The position numbers and the translations under genes were made by a program. DNA of 36,869 bases from JAXHUA01 sp034189695 (lineage in GTDB: Bacteria; Chloroflexota; Dehalococcoidia; E44-bin15). Of this stretch, positions 17,102-24,561 are shown piece after piece. The stretch's first letter is position 1; each line of letters begins with the position of its first letter. The notes below the pieces were generated by a model that saw only the letters and a program-made list of their open reading frames with translations, was not told the DNA's origin and did not search any database. The DNA is taken from positions 1-36,869 of the forward strand of contig JAXHUA010000084.1 in the NCBI GenBank assembly GCA_034189695.1. Direction: 5' to 3'.

Positions 17102-18292
17102 ATGATCGACTTTGAACTGTCACCTGAAGAGCAAGCCATTCTAGATAAGGCCCATGAGGACGCACTCAAGCTCTATCGACCCATAGCTCGCTACTACGAT
17201 GAGCATGAGCACGAGAGCCCGGATGAGTTCATCGACACCATGTGGAGCAAGCGAGGCGAAGGCGCCCTGTTCGGTCTCGGTGTCGCCGCGGCGCTGCGAA
17301 TCGAGGAGACCTGCTGGGGCGACGCCGGTCTTATGCTCGTCTCACCAGGTATCGGGCTCGGAGGCGCCGCCGTCACGGCCACAGGGACTCCGGAGCAGAG
17401 GGAACGTTTCCTCAAGCGCTTCAATGAAGGCAACCCGAAATGGGGCGCAATGGCTATGACCGAACCGCAGTGCGGCTCAGATACCTCCGCCATCCAGACC
17501 ACCGCGGTGCGCGACGGCGATGAATGGGTCCTCAACGGCGAGAAGATTTTCGTGACCTGGGGCAAGAGAGCCGTGGAGCAAGAGGGCATAGTCGTCGTCT
17601 GGGCAACGGTCGACAAGTCGGCGGGCCGAGCCGGCATGAAGTCCTTCGTCGTGGAGTGCGGAACGCCGGGGATGAAGATGGAGAAGCTGGAGCACAAGCT
17701 GGGAATCAGGGCCAGCGACACCGCGACTGTCGTCTTCGAGGACTGCCGCATCCCCTTCGAGAACATACTGGGGAGCCCTGAGGTCAGGAAGATTGACAAG
17801 ACCAAGACGGAGGGCTTCAAGAAGGCGATGGCCACCTTCGACGCCACGCGCCCCATTGTAGCCGCCATGGCCCTGGGTGTTGGCCGTGCGTCTCTCGATT
17901 TCGTCAAGGAGACCCTCGACAAGGAGGGCATCAAGATACGGTACGGCCTGCCACGCACCAAGCTGACCGCTCTCGAGCGGGACGTGATGGAGATGGAGGC
18001 GCACTACAAGGCTGCCAAGATGCTCATGATGCGGGCGGTATGGATGATGAGCCAGTTGCTGCCCAACAGCATTGAGTCCTCGATGGCCAAAGCCAAGGCG
18101 GGGCTGGCTGTCACCAGGATCACCCAGAAGGCGGTCGAGCTTATGGGGCCGCTCGGCTACTCCAGGAAGAACCTCCTGGAGAAGTGGATGCGGGACGGTA
18201 AGATTAACGACATCTTCGAGGGCACCGGGCAGATCAACATGCTCGTCGTGGCGCGCCGTGTCCTCGAGTTCTCCAGGGACCAGCTCAAGTAA
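17102..18292 (+). CDS. Acyl-CoA dehydrogenase (catalytic Glu present)
   Basis: This 396-residue acyl-CoA dehydrogenase oxidises an acyl-CoA to its 2,3-enoyl form using FAD. The start is ATG 17102 (MIDFELSPEEQAIL), preceded by AAGGAGGT; the open frame continues upstream only as an overlap with the previous gene. It shows WGAMAMTEPQCGSDTSAIQTTA, VLNGEKIFVTWG and the C-terminal INDIFEGTGQIN with Glu373 as base. It sits 17 bases behind the Glu-less paralogue, so both are surely co-transcribed. The substrate (fatty, branched or aromatic-derived acyl-CoA) cannot be read from the sequence. A strong terminator follows. Confidence 0.93.
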   Translation: MIDFELSPEEQAILDKAHEDALKLYRPIARYYDEHEHESPDEFIDTMWSKRGEGALFGLGVAAALRIEETCWGDAGLMLVSPGIGLGGAAVTATGTPEQRERFLKRFNEGNPKWGAMAMTEPQCGSDTSAIQTTAVRDGDEWVLNGEKIFVTWGKRAVEQEGIVVVWATVDKSAGRAGMKSFVVECGTPGMKMEKLEHKLGIRASDTATVVFEDCRIPFENILGSPEVRKIDKTKTEGFKKAMATFDATRPIVAAMALGVGRASLDFVKETLDKEGIKIRYGLPRTKLTALERDVMEMEAHYKAAKMLMMRAVWMMSQLLPNSIESSMAKAKAGLAVTRITQKAVELMGPLGYSRKNLLEKWMRDGKINDIFEGTGQINMLVVARRVLEFSRDQLK

Positions 18293-18352
18293 GAGCCAAC
18301 TGAAGATACAGGAAGGGCGCACAAGGTGCGCCCGGCGGTAGCAAGCGTATTG

Positions 18353-18396
18353 CCCACTCCTGGCTGCAACGAAAGCCAGGAGTGGGTTTTGTTTCT
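18353..18396 (+). terminator. Rho-independent terminator after the acyl-CoA dehydrogenases
   Basis: A perfect 13-bp stem (CCCACTCCTGGCT at 18353-18365 with AGCCAGGAGTGGG at 18374-18386), an 8-base loop and a following TTTTGTTTCT tract make a textbook intrinsic terminator on the plus strand. Confidence 0.92.
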
Positions 18397-18430
18397 ACAC
18401 CTTCTCCACCTTGACGGCGCAGACCTTGAA
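18395..18430 (-). pseudogene. Remnant of a formate dehydrogenase 3' end
   Basis: These 36 bases match the last codons of the fdhA gene at 29501-29536 with only two differences. On the minus strand they read FKVCAVKVEKV followed by TAG, against FKVCAVRVEKV and TAG in the intact gene. Similarity ends abruptly upstream. It looks like the tail of a lost or moved second fdhA copy. Confidence 0.65.
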
Positions 18431-18489
18431 AGAGGCGCTAGCTCAACCACCTATCGCCGCGAAGCCGTCGAGCCAGGAGCGCGGCGCCC

Positions 18490-18518
18490 TTGACTCCTTC
18501 TTCTGGGTATGGTATTCT
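18490..18518 (+). promoter_or_regulatory. Sigma-70-like promoter of the heme operon
   Basis: TTGACT (18490-18495), a 17-base spacer and TATTCT (18513-18518) lie upstream of the regulator gene that opens the tetrapyrrole operon. The predicted start near 18525 leaves a leader of about 40 bases before the ATG at 18566. No clear Shine-Dalgarno sequence is seen before that ATG. Confidence 0.55.
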
Positions 18519-18565
18519 CCCTGAGGTTTCTATAGTTTTTGGCAGTTTTTGTTCACCTCCCTGCA

Positions 18566-19273
18566 ATGCATCCCAAGCCGACGATAAGCGCAGCCACAAG
18601 AGAGACGTCTTCCCGGCAAATCGACACCCACCGCCCCTTGCTCACCATTAGCCAGGCCAGGAAGATGCTGGGGGTCAGCGAGGCAACCCTGCGCCACTGG
18701 ACAGACGAGGGCAACATAAGGGCCTTTGTCACCCCAGGTGGACACCGCCGCTATTCCGAGTCGGAACTGCGCGACTTCATGGGGACTCGCCGTCGACCAC
18801 AGGGCATGGAGGACGTGGTGGCCAGAATGGAATCCGTGCCGCTCCATGAGATACACCTCGCCCGCAGTCACTTCGCTAGTGCCCCATGGTACAACAGCCT
18901 CAACGAAGAGTCCAAAGCCCGGTTGAGAGAACTGGGAAGCAGGCTCCACCATCTGGCCATCGCGTATCTGATGAAAAGAAAGAAGCGTGATGAGACTCTG
19001 GAGACGGCCCGTGGGATTGGGCGCGAGTTCGGCGAGTATCTCTCTGATGCAGGCGTTTCGCTCACCGACTCCGTGGCCGCCTTCCTGCTTCATCGAACGC
19101 CGTTCGTCAATGCCGCGAACGAGCTTGTCAAGGCGAGGGAGCCATTGAGGGGACGCGCCGCTCAGGCCATACCGCTGCTGGCGCAGTTCACCGACGAGGT
19201 TCTGCTCTCCCTCGTGGAGGCATACCAGGAGCGCCACAGCCGCCGTCGCCCAGAGGAACCGAGGCAAGGCTGA
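18566..19273 (+). CDS. MerR-type HTH regulator with all-helical C-terminal domain
   Basis: This 235-residue protein, counted from ATG 18566, has a MerR-like winged HTH at about 25-72 (LLTISQARKMLGVSEATLRHWTDEG, then VTPGGHRRYSESEL). A helical domain of about 150 residues follows, loosely like the RsbR/RsbT-antagonist N-terminal sensor fold (IGREFGEYLSDAGVSLTDSVAAF). The GGHRRY wing contacts DNA in this family. A longer version from TTG 18539 is possible but adds a Cys-free, non-conserved tail. It is the first gene of the tetrapyrrole operon and its TGA abuts the ahbC ATG, so it probably regulates this operon. The ligand (heme, siroheme or corrinoid) is unknown; several His residues in the sensor domain make heme thinkable. 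Confidence 0.75.
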   Translation: MHPKPTISAATRETSSRQIDTHRPLLTISQARKMLGVSEATLRHWTDEGNIRAFVTPGGHRRYSESELRDFMGTRRRPQGMEDVVARMESVPLHEIHLARSHFASAPWYNSLNEESKARLRELGSRLHHLAIAYLMKRKKRDETLETARGIGREFGEYLSDAGVSLTDSVAAFLLHRTPFVNAANELVKAREPLRGRAAQAIPLLAQFTDEVLLSLVEAYQERHSRRRPEEPRQG

Positions 19274-20443
19274 ATGATCTCGGTTTCCAGGCTGCTCTGT
19301 GATGGCGTTGGGCCGGGCGACCACCTGCGCTATGGCGTGGAAGGAGAGACCTCGCCCACGGCCTTTCCACGACCCGTGGTGGTATGGAACTGCACCAGGC
19401 TCTGCAACCTCAATTGCGTACACTGCTATGCTGACGCGGCCGCTCAGAGTGCCGAGGGCGAGATGACTGGCGAAGAAGGGAAGGCGTTCATCCGCCAGTT
19501 GGCCGAGTTCGGCGTACCGGTCATCCTCTTCTCGGGCGGTGAGCCTCTGATGAGGCCGGACTTCCTCGAACTCGCCGGGTTCGCCGCCGCACAGGGCATC
19601 GGCATCGTAGCGTCAACCAACGGCACCCTGATCGATCACGAGATGGCCACTCGGATGCGCCACATGGGCTTCCGGGAGGTGGGAATCAGCCTAGATGGTA
19701 TCGGCGACACGAATGACCGGCTCAGGGGCAAGAGAGGTGCATTCGAGGCAGCCCTGCACGGTATCCGCAATTGCGTGTCGGTGGGGCAGAGGGTATCGCT
19801 GAGGCTGACCATCACCCGGTCAAACCACCACCAGATCCCCGAGATCTTCGCGTTGGCGGAGGAGCAGGGCATTGACCGCATTTGCTTCTATCACCTGGCC
19901 TATGTGGGCCGAGCGAAGAGCTTGAAGGAACGCGACCTCAGCCACCAAGAGAAGAGGAAGACGGTCGATCTCATCTGTGACCGCACGGTCGATCTCTATC
20001 GGCGAAAGGTGCCAAAGGAGGTCCTTCTGGTCGGCAACCATGCTGACGGTGTGCACCTCTACCTCAGAACGAGAGAGCGAGACCCGGTGCATGCGGAAAG
20101 GGTCCTATCGCTATTGCGGCGGAACGGCGGCAACAACTCGGGCATTCGCATAGGCGCTGTAGATGAGGTGGGCGATGTCCACCCCGGTCAATTCTGGAGG
20201 ACCGTCACCCTCGGGAATGTGCGCGAGCGGGCGTTCGGCGACATATGGCTCGACACCGCGAACCCGGTGCTGCGCGGCCTCAGGGATAGGAAGGCCGTGC
20301 TCAAAGGTCGCTGCGCCCGGTGCCGGTACCTGGATGTCTGCAACGGCAATTCGAGAGAGCGCGCCGAGGCCACCTTCGGTGATATCTGGCAGGAAGACCC
20401 GGCCTGCTACATTACCGATAGGGAGATTGGGGCTGTCCCGTGA
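19274..20443 (+). CDS. ahbC: Radical SAM 12,18-didecarboxysiroheme deacetylase (AhbC)
   Basis: This 389-residue radical SAM protein has the core motif CNLNCVHC (Cys44, 48, 51), FSGGEPLMRPD and a C-terminal auxiliary-cluster region CARCRYLDVCNGNSRERAE, with GDIWQEDPACYITDREI. The C.GNSR.RAE...DPACY.T..EI ending is shared by AhbC and the heme d1 enzyme NirJ. In the siroheme-dependent heme pathway AhbC removes two acetate side chains from 12,18-didecarboxysiroheme to give iron-coproporphyrin III. The neighbours AhbD and AhbAB, and the absence of other nir genes, favour AhbC over NirJ. The ATG directly follows the regulator stop, and its own stop overlaps the GTG of ahbD. Confidence 0.85.
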   Translation: MISVSRLLCDGVGPGDHLRYGVEGETSPTAFPRPVVVWNCTRLCNLNCVHCYADAAAQSAEGEMTGEEGKAFIRQLAEFGVPVILFSGGEPLMRPDFLELAGFAAAQGIGIVASTNGTLIDHEMATRMRHMGFREVGISLDGIGDTNDRLRGKRGAFEAALHGIRNCVSVGQRVSLRLTITRSNHHQIPEIFALAEEQGIDRICFYHLAYVGRAKSLKERDLSHQEKRKTVDLICDRTVDLYRRKVPKEVLLVGNHADGVHLYLRTRERDPVHAERVLSLLRRNGGNNSGIRIGAVDEVGDVHPGQFWRTVTLGNVRERAFGDIWLDTANPVLRGLRDRKAVLKGRCARCRYLDVCNGNSRERAEATFGDIWQEDPACYITDREIGAVP

Positions 20444-21576
20444 CAAGAGCAGCGGAGATGATCAGCCCGAACTTGAGACTGGTAGCCTGGGAGATAACCA
20501 GGAGCTGCAATCTGCACTGTGCCCACTGCAGAGCAGCGGCGGAGGACGTGACCTACGACAATGAGCTTTCGACCGAAGAGTGCTTCGAGCTGGTCGACAG
20601 CATCATGGGGGTGGGCAAGCCCATTATCATTCTTACCGGCGGGGAGCCGCTCTACCGCACCGACGTGTGCCAGATCGGCAGATACGCTGCCGAGCGCGGC
20701 CTTCGCGTGGTGCTGGGCACCAACGGCACCCTCATTACCAGCGAGGTGGCCGCCGCCCTGAAGGAAGTGCCGGTCTCTCGAGTTGGCGTGAGCATTGATT
20801 TCCCCACCGCTGAGCTGCAGGACGAGTTCCGGGGCGCAGCCGGCGCGTTCGAGGCCGCGCTGGCAGGTATCGCGGAAGCACAGCGGGCCGGCATCGAGGT
20901 GCAAATCAACAGCACCATCACCAGAGCGAACGCGCCTCATCTGGACAGCCTGCTCAACCTGGCGCTCGACCTGCAGGCGGTCGCCTTTCACCCCTTCATG
21001 CTGGTTCCGACGGGGCGAGGCAAGAGCCTATCTCACCTTGAACTCTCTCCCCAGGAGCATGAGCAGATACTCAACTGGGTCTACGACAAGCAAGCAGAGC
21101 TTGGAAACCGGATATTCTTCAAGCCTACGGACGCGCCTCAATACATGCGCATCGCCCTGCAAAGGCAGCGTCACCAAGCCAGGGCAGTGACCGGGCATCC
21201 TCCAGCCCTCGATTCGGTCACCAGAGGGTGCTTGGCCGGTGTCAGCTTCTGCTTCATCTCACATATCGGTCAGGTGCAGGGGTGCGGCTATCTCAACGTC
21301 GAGGCGGGAAACGTGCGAAAAGACAGCTTCGCCAGCATATGGCTCGATTCACCGCTCTTCGCCAGACTGAGAGACCTCTCGAACCTCACCGGCAAGTGTG
21401 GCGTCTGCGAGTACCGGCGACCCTGCGGCGGGTGCCGTGCCCGGGCCTATGAGGCCACCGGTAGCTATCTGGGGGCCGACCCATATTGCGCCTATCAACC
21501 GGTTGCGGTGCGCGCGTCGGCAGTCAGCGTGGAAGGTGCAAACAGGTGTGACGGAACGCAAGCTGGACCATACTGA
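20440..21576 (+). CDS. ahbD: Radical SAM heme b synthase (AhbD)
   Basis: This 378-residue radical SAM protein starts at a GTG that overlaps the ahbC stop. The core motif is CNLHCAHCRAAA (Cys23, 27, 30), with ILTGGEPLYRTD downstream. The SPASM-type C-terminus holds GCLAG, QGCGYLNVEAGNVR and CGVCEYRRPCGGCRARAYEATG, ending in DPYCAYQP, the form typical of AhbD. It would decarboxylate the two propionates of iron-coproporphyrin III to vinyl groups, making heme b without oxygen. The remnant at 2711-3178 resembles its C-terminal domain. Confidence 0.87.
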   Translation: MTRAAEMISPNLRLVAWEITRSCNLHCAHCRAAAEDVTYDNELSTEECFELVDSIMGVGKPIIILTGGEPLYRTDVCQIGRYAAERGLRVVLGTNGTLITSEVAAALKEVPVSRVGVSIDFPTAELQDEFRGAAGAFEAALAGIAEAQRAGIEVQINSTITRANAPHLDSLLNLALDLQAVAFHPFMLVPTGRGKSLSHLELSPQEHEQILNWVYDKQAELGNRIFFKPTDAPQYMRIALQRQRHQARAVTGHPPALDSVTRGCLAGVSFCFISHIGQVQGCGYLNVEAGNVRKDSFASIWLDSPLFARLRDLSNLTGKCGVCEYRRPCGGCRARAYEATGSYLGADPYCAYQPVAVRASAVSVEGANRCDGTQAGPY

Positions 21577-22558
21577 CAGAAGCCTGCTCAACCTGGTGCA
21601 GTCTCGCTTCCCTCTCAGCCGGCGACCCTTCGCAGAACTGGGGGCCAATCTCGGTCTGGACGAGACGGAAGTCATCGAGCGAATAGACCGCTTGAAGCAA
21701 GCGCTGGTGATCCGATACATCGGCCCCGTCCTCGATTCCTGGAGTCTCGGCTATCGCACCACCCTCGTGGCCATGCGCGTTGCGGAGGAAGGACTGGAGC
21801 GCGCCGCCCGGATCGTCAATCAGCACCCGGGCGTGAGTCACAACTACAGTAGGAATGACGCCCTCAATCTGTGGTTCACCCTCGCCGTCCCGCCAGGAGA
21901 TGACCTCAAGCACGAGGTGCAGGAACTGGCGAATCGGGTCAAGCCGGAGGAGGTGGTGAACATGCCAGCGGTGCGCGTCTTCAAGAGGGGAGTCTTCTTT
22001 GATCTGGTGGGCGACGGCTGCATCGTCGCCAGCCCGCCGGCGAACCCGCGACCCGCGTTGCGCCCTGCGCCCGCGCTCTCACCTTGCGAAATGGACATAG
22101 TCAGGGCACTTCAGCAGGACATCCCCCTGACCAGCAGGCCCTTCGATGACATGGCGAGAGACGCCGGCGTGGGAGTCGATGAGTTCCTGATATGCTGCCG
22201 TGCGCTCAACGAGCGCGGGGTCATGCCACGCTTTGGCGCGTCGATCAGGCATCATTGTGTTGGCTTTGCCGCCAATGCCCTCATCTGCTGGAGGGTCCCT
22301 CTCCTCATGGTTGAGGAAGCGGGGGAGACGATGTCCGCCTTCAGTGAAGTGAGCCACTGCTTTGAGCGGGAGGCAAGCGAGCGCTGGCCGTACAATATCT
22401 TCGCCATGGTCCACGCCAGGACACGAGACGACTGCCGGCAGACCGTAGGCAGCATCGCCGCCCGGATTGGCATCGAGGAGTACAAGACGCTCTTCACCAC
22501 CAGGGAATTCAAGAAGGAGCGAGTAAGAATTGCCGCGAGGAACGAGGGACAGGCGTAA
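21548..22558 (+). CDS. ahbAB: Fused siroheme decarboxylase AhbA-AhbB
   Basis: This protein of about 336 residues starts at GTG 21548 (VTERKLDHTDRSLL), with GGAAGG at 21531-21536; the frame is open further upstream only as an overlap with ahbD. It contains two AsnC/Lrp-like halves. The first (about 1-160) has RRPFAELGANLGL, VIRYIGPVLDSWSLGYRTTLVAMRV and HPGVSHNYSRNDALNLWFTL, as in AhbA. The second (about 180-336) has SRPFDDMARDAGV, MPRFGASIRHHCVGFAANALICWRVP, VSHCFERE, WPYNIFAMVH and FTTREFKKERVR, as in AhbB. Usually these are separate proteins forming a heterodimer that decarboxylates siroheme at C12 and C18. Here they are one chain. No Lrp-type DNA-binding function is expected. Confidence 0.87.
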   Translation: MTERKLDHTDRSLLNLVQSRFPLSRRPFAELGANLGLDETEVIERIDRLKQALVIRYIGPVLDSWSLGYRTTLVAMRVAEEGLERAARIVNQHPGVSHNYSRNDALNLWFTLAVPPGDDLKHEVQELANRVKPEEVVNMPAVRVFKRGVFFDLVGDGCIVASPPANPRPALRPAPALSPCEMDIVRALQQDIPLTSRPFDDMARDAGVGVDEFLICCRALNERGVMPRFGASIRHHCVGFAANALICWRVPLLMVEEAGETMSAFSEVSHCFEREASERWPYNIFAMVHARTRDDCRQTVGSIAARIGIEEYKTLFTTREFKKERVRIAARNEGQA

Positions 22559-23267
22559 CCGACGGGCCACCGACCATGAGGACCCGAGCACGCCCAACAG
22601 CCCGGGCACGAGCAATGGGAACGCGGAACCGTTCACGCCGTACTACCCGGTCACGCTGTACGTCCAGGGAAAGCGATGCGTGGTGATTGGCGGGGGGGAG
22701 GTCGCCTTTCGCAAGGCCCAGGCGCTACTGCAGCACGGTGCTCTAGTGGAGGTGATCAGCCCCGGCCTGTGCCCTGAACTCAGCCGACTGGCGGCAACGG
22801 GCGCTGTGAGAGCCGTTCCGCGTGAGTACCGGGCGGGCGATCTGGACGGCGCGTTCGTCGCCGTGGCAGCCACGGATGACGCTGGAACGAACAGCCGGGT
22901 GGCAGCAGAGGCCACGGAACGGCGAGTCCTGGTCAATGTGGCGGACACCCCTGCGCTGTGCAGTTTCATCATGCCATCGTGTCTGCGTCGAGGCCCGGTG
23001 ACCGTAGCCGTATCCACCGGCGGGAAGAGCCCAGCGCTCGCACGAAGGATCAGAACCGAGTTGGAGAGAAGCCTCACCACTGAATACGGTTCGCTCGCTT
23101 CGCTGGTTGAGCAAGTCCGCTCCGAGCTGAAAGAGAGAGGAATCGTCCTCCCCGGCGAAGCCTGGCAGCGCGCCCTGGATCTGGATGTCTTGCTGGAGAT
23201 GTTGCGCCAAGGCCGATGGGACGAAGCCAAGGAAAGACTGTTGAGCAAGCTAGAGAGGTGTGAATAG
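22530..23267 (+). CDS. sirC: Precorrin-2 dehydrogenase / siroheme synthase N-terminal-type protein (SirC)
   Basis: This 245-residue protein has an NAD-binding fold (TLYVQGKRCVVIGGGEVAFRKAQALL), VAATDD, and NVADTPALCSFIMPS with the conserved Asp of the CysG-B/Met8p/SirC family. It then shows VAVSTGGKSPALARRIRTELE. It oxidises precorrin-2 to sirohydrochlorin. Whether it also inserts iron, as Met8p and CysG-B do, is unclear; no separate SirB/CbiX-type chelatase gene is visible in the window. The only in-frame start is TTG 22530, 29 bases inside ahbAB, with AAGGAG upstream. This leaves a non-conserved polar leader of about 38 residues. The gene overlaps hemA at its 3' end. Confidence 0.85.
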   Translation: MPRGTRDRRNRRATDHEDPSTPNSPGTSNGNAEPFTPYYPVTLYVQGKRCVVIGGGEVAFRKAQALLQHGALVEVISPGLCPELSRLAATGAVRAVPREYRAGDLDGAFVAVAATDDAGTNSRVAAEATERRVLVNVADTPALCSFIMPSCLRRGPVTVAVSTGGKSPALARRIRTELERSLTTEYGSLASLVEQVRSELKERGIVLPGEAWQRALDLDVLLEMLRQGRWDEAKERLLSKLERCE

Positions 23268-24561
23268 CGTGCAGCGGAGTCCCGGCCTTGCGCACCCGCA
23301 GCTTTGCGTCGTGGGTGTGCAGCACGATACAAGCCCGGTAGCCATAAGGGAGAAGTTGAGCATTCCCCGACGCCAGATGCAGGAGACATTGGCCACCCTT
23401 CGAGGATACCTCCCGGCGGGCGTCATACTCGCCACGTGCAACCGGACGGAGATCTATGCCACGCACGAGGATGGCGCCGCCAGTGAGCAGACGATGCGCC
23501 GGTTCCTCAAGGACTGGGCTGGTATGTCGCAAGATGAGCTTGCCCCCTATCTGTACTGCCTCTCCGGCCACGCGGCCATGAGGCATCTCTCACAGACTGC
23601 TTCGGGGCTCTGCTCAATGGTGGTGGGCGAGCACGAGATACTCGGACAAACGCGACGGGCGCTGGAGGAAGCGGAGCAGGCCGGGATGGTGAATGTGCCG
23701 CTCAGGAAGCTTTTTCAGCATGCCATCCGCACCGGAAGAAGGGTGAGGGAGGAGACTGACATCAGCAGGAATGCCCTTTCGGTGAGCGCCGCAGCAGTTC
23801 ACCTCGCTGCAGCAGTCACCAGCGACATCAGCCGCCGCCGCGTACTCCTCATCGGCGCCGGCGAGGCGGGCAAACTGGTGGCCAGGGCCCTTGCACAAGA
23901 GCGGGTCTCGCGGGTAACCGTGGCCAGCCGAGACCTGGGCAACGCTCGAGACCTCGCCTCGGTACTCGGGGGCGATGCCGTTCATCTGGGTCACATCCAG
24001 TCCGAGATGGAGGCCGCCGACATACTCATCACCTGCACCGGCGCACCCCACTTCGTGGTGCACTGCGATGCTGTCAAGGCGGTGATGCTGTCCAGGCCGG
24101 ACCGTCCCATGGTTATCATTGACATCGCCGTGCCTCGAGACGTCGAGCCGGAGGTAGGGCGGATCGAAGGGGTACTCCTCTATGACATCGACAAGTTCAA
24201 CCACATATCCGAGGTCAATCGCAAGTCAAGAGAGAAAGAAATCGTCAAGGCGATAGAAGTCGTAGACGATGAATTGGAGCGCTTCATGCTGTGGTGGCGA
24301 ACGCTGGAGGCGAAACCCACAATCAGCGCCCTGACCCAAATGGCCGACGACATTCGTCAGCGCGAGTTGCGGGTGACCCTGAAGAAGCTGCCGCAGCTAT
24401 CCCAGAAGGACTATGATGCGCTGGACGCCATGACCAGGGCCATTGTGAACAAGGTACTTCACCATCCAATCAAGTGCCTGAAGCAGAACGACGTGAGGAG
24501 AGAGGACTTCGTCGAGGCAGTGCAGGAGCTGTTCAATCTTGACGGCCGGAGCTCATCATGA
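23260..24561 (+). CDS. hemA: Glutamyl-tRNA reductase
   Basis: This 433-residue enzyme reduces glutamyl-tRNA(Glu) to glutamate-1-semialdehyde, the first committed step of C5 tetrapyrrole synthesis. It has VGVQHDTSPVAIREKL at the N-terminus, catalytic Cys60 in ILATCNRTEIYA, GLCSMVVGEHEILGQ, the NADPH-binding VLLIGAGEAGKLVARAL and VIIDIAVPRDVEPEV. The C-terminal dimerisation domain ends near HHPIKCLKQ. It starts at GTG 23260 inside sirC and ends in an ATGA overlap with hemC. Confidence 0.96.
   Translation: MNSVQRSPGLAHPQLCVVGVQHDTSPVAIREKLSIPRRQMQETLATLRGYLPAGVILATCNRTEIYATHEDGAASEQTMRRFLKDWAGMSQDELAPYLYCLSGHAAMRHLSQTASGLCSMVVGEHEILGQTRRALEEAEQAGMVNVPLRKLFQHAIRTGRRVREETDISRNALSVSAAAVHLAAAVTSDISRRRVLLIGAGEAGKLVARALAQERVSRVTVASRDLGNARDLASVLGGDAVHLGHIQSEMEAADILITCTGAPHFVVHCDAVKAVMLSRPDRPMVIIDIAVPRDVEPEVGRIEGVLLYDIDKFNHISEVNRKSREKEIVKAIEVVDDELERFMLWWRTLEAKPTISALTQMADDIRQRELRVTLKKLPQLSQKDYDALDAMTRAIVNKVLHHPIKCLKQNDVRREDFVEAVQELFNLDGRSSS

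Noticed and set aside
16874..18292. 472-codon version of the second acyl-CoA dehydrogenase
   Set aside because: The extra N-terminal 76 codons are the other frame of the preceding gene. ATG 17102 has a strong ribosome binding site and matches the family start.
19274..21576. NirJ-type heme d1 synthesis genes
   Set aside because: The radical SAM proteins share motifs with NirJ, but there is no nirS, nirF or nirN nearby. The AhbD-type C-terminus with the surrounding hem genes fits heme b synthesis.
21548..22558. Lrp/AsnC transcription regulator
   Set aside because: The HTH-like fold is part of siroheme decarboxylases; the tandem domains carry AhbA/AhbB signatures and lie inside the heme operon.
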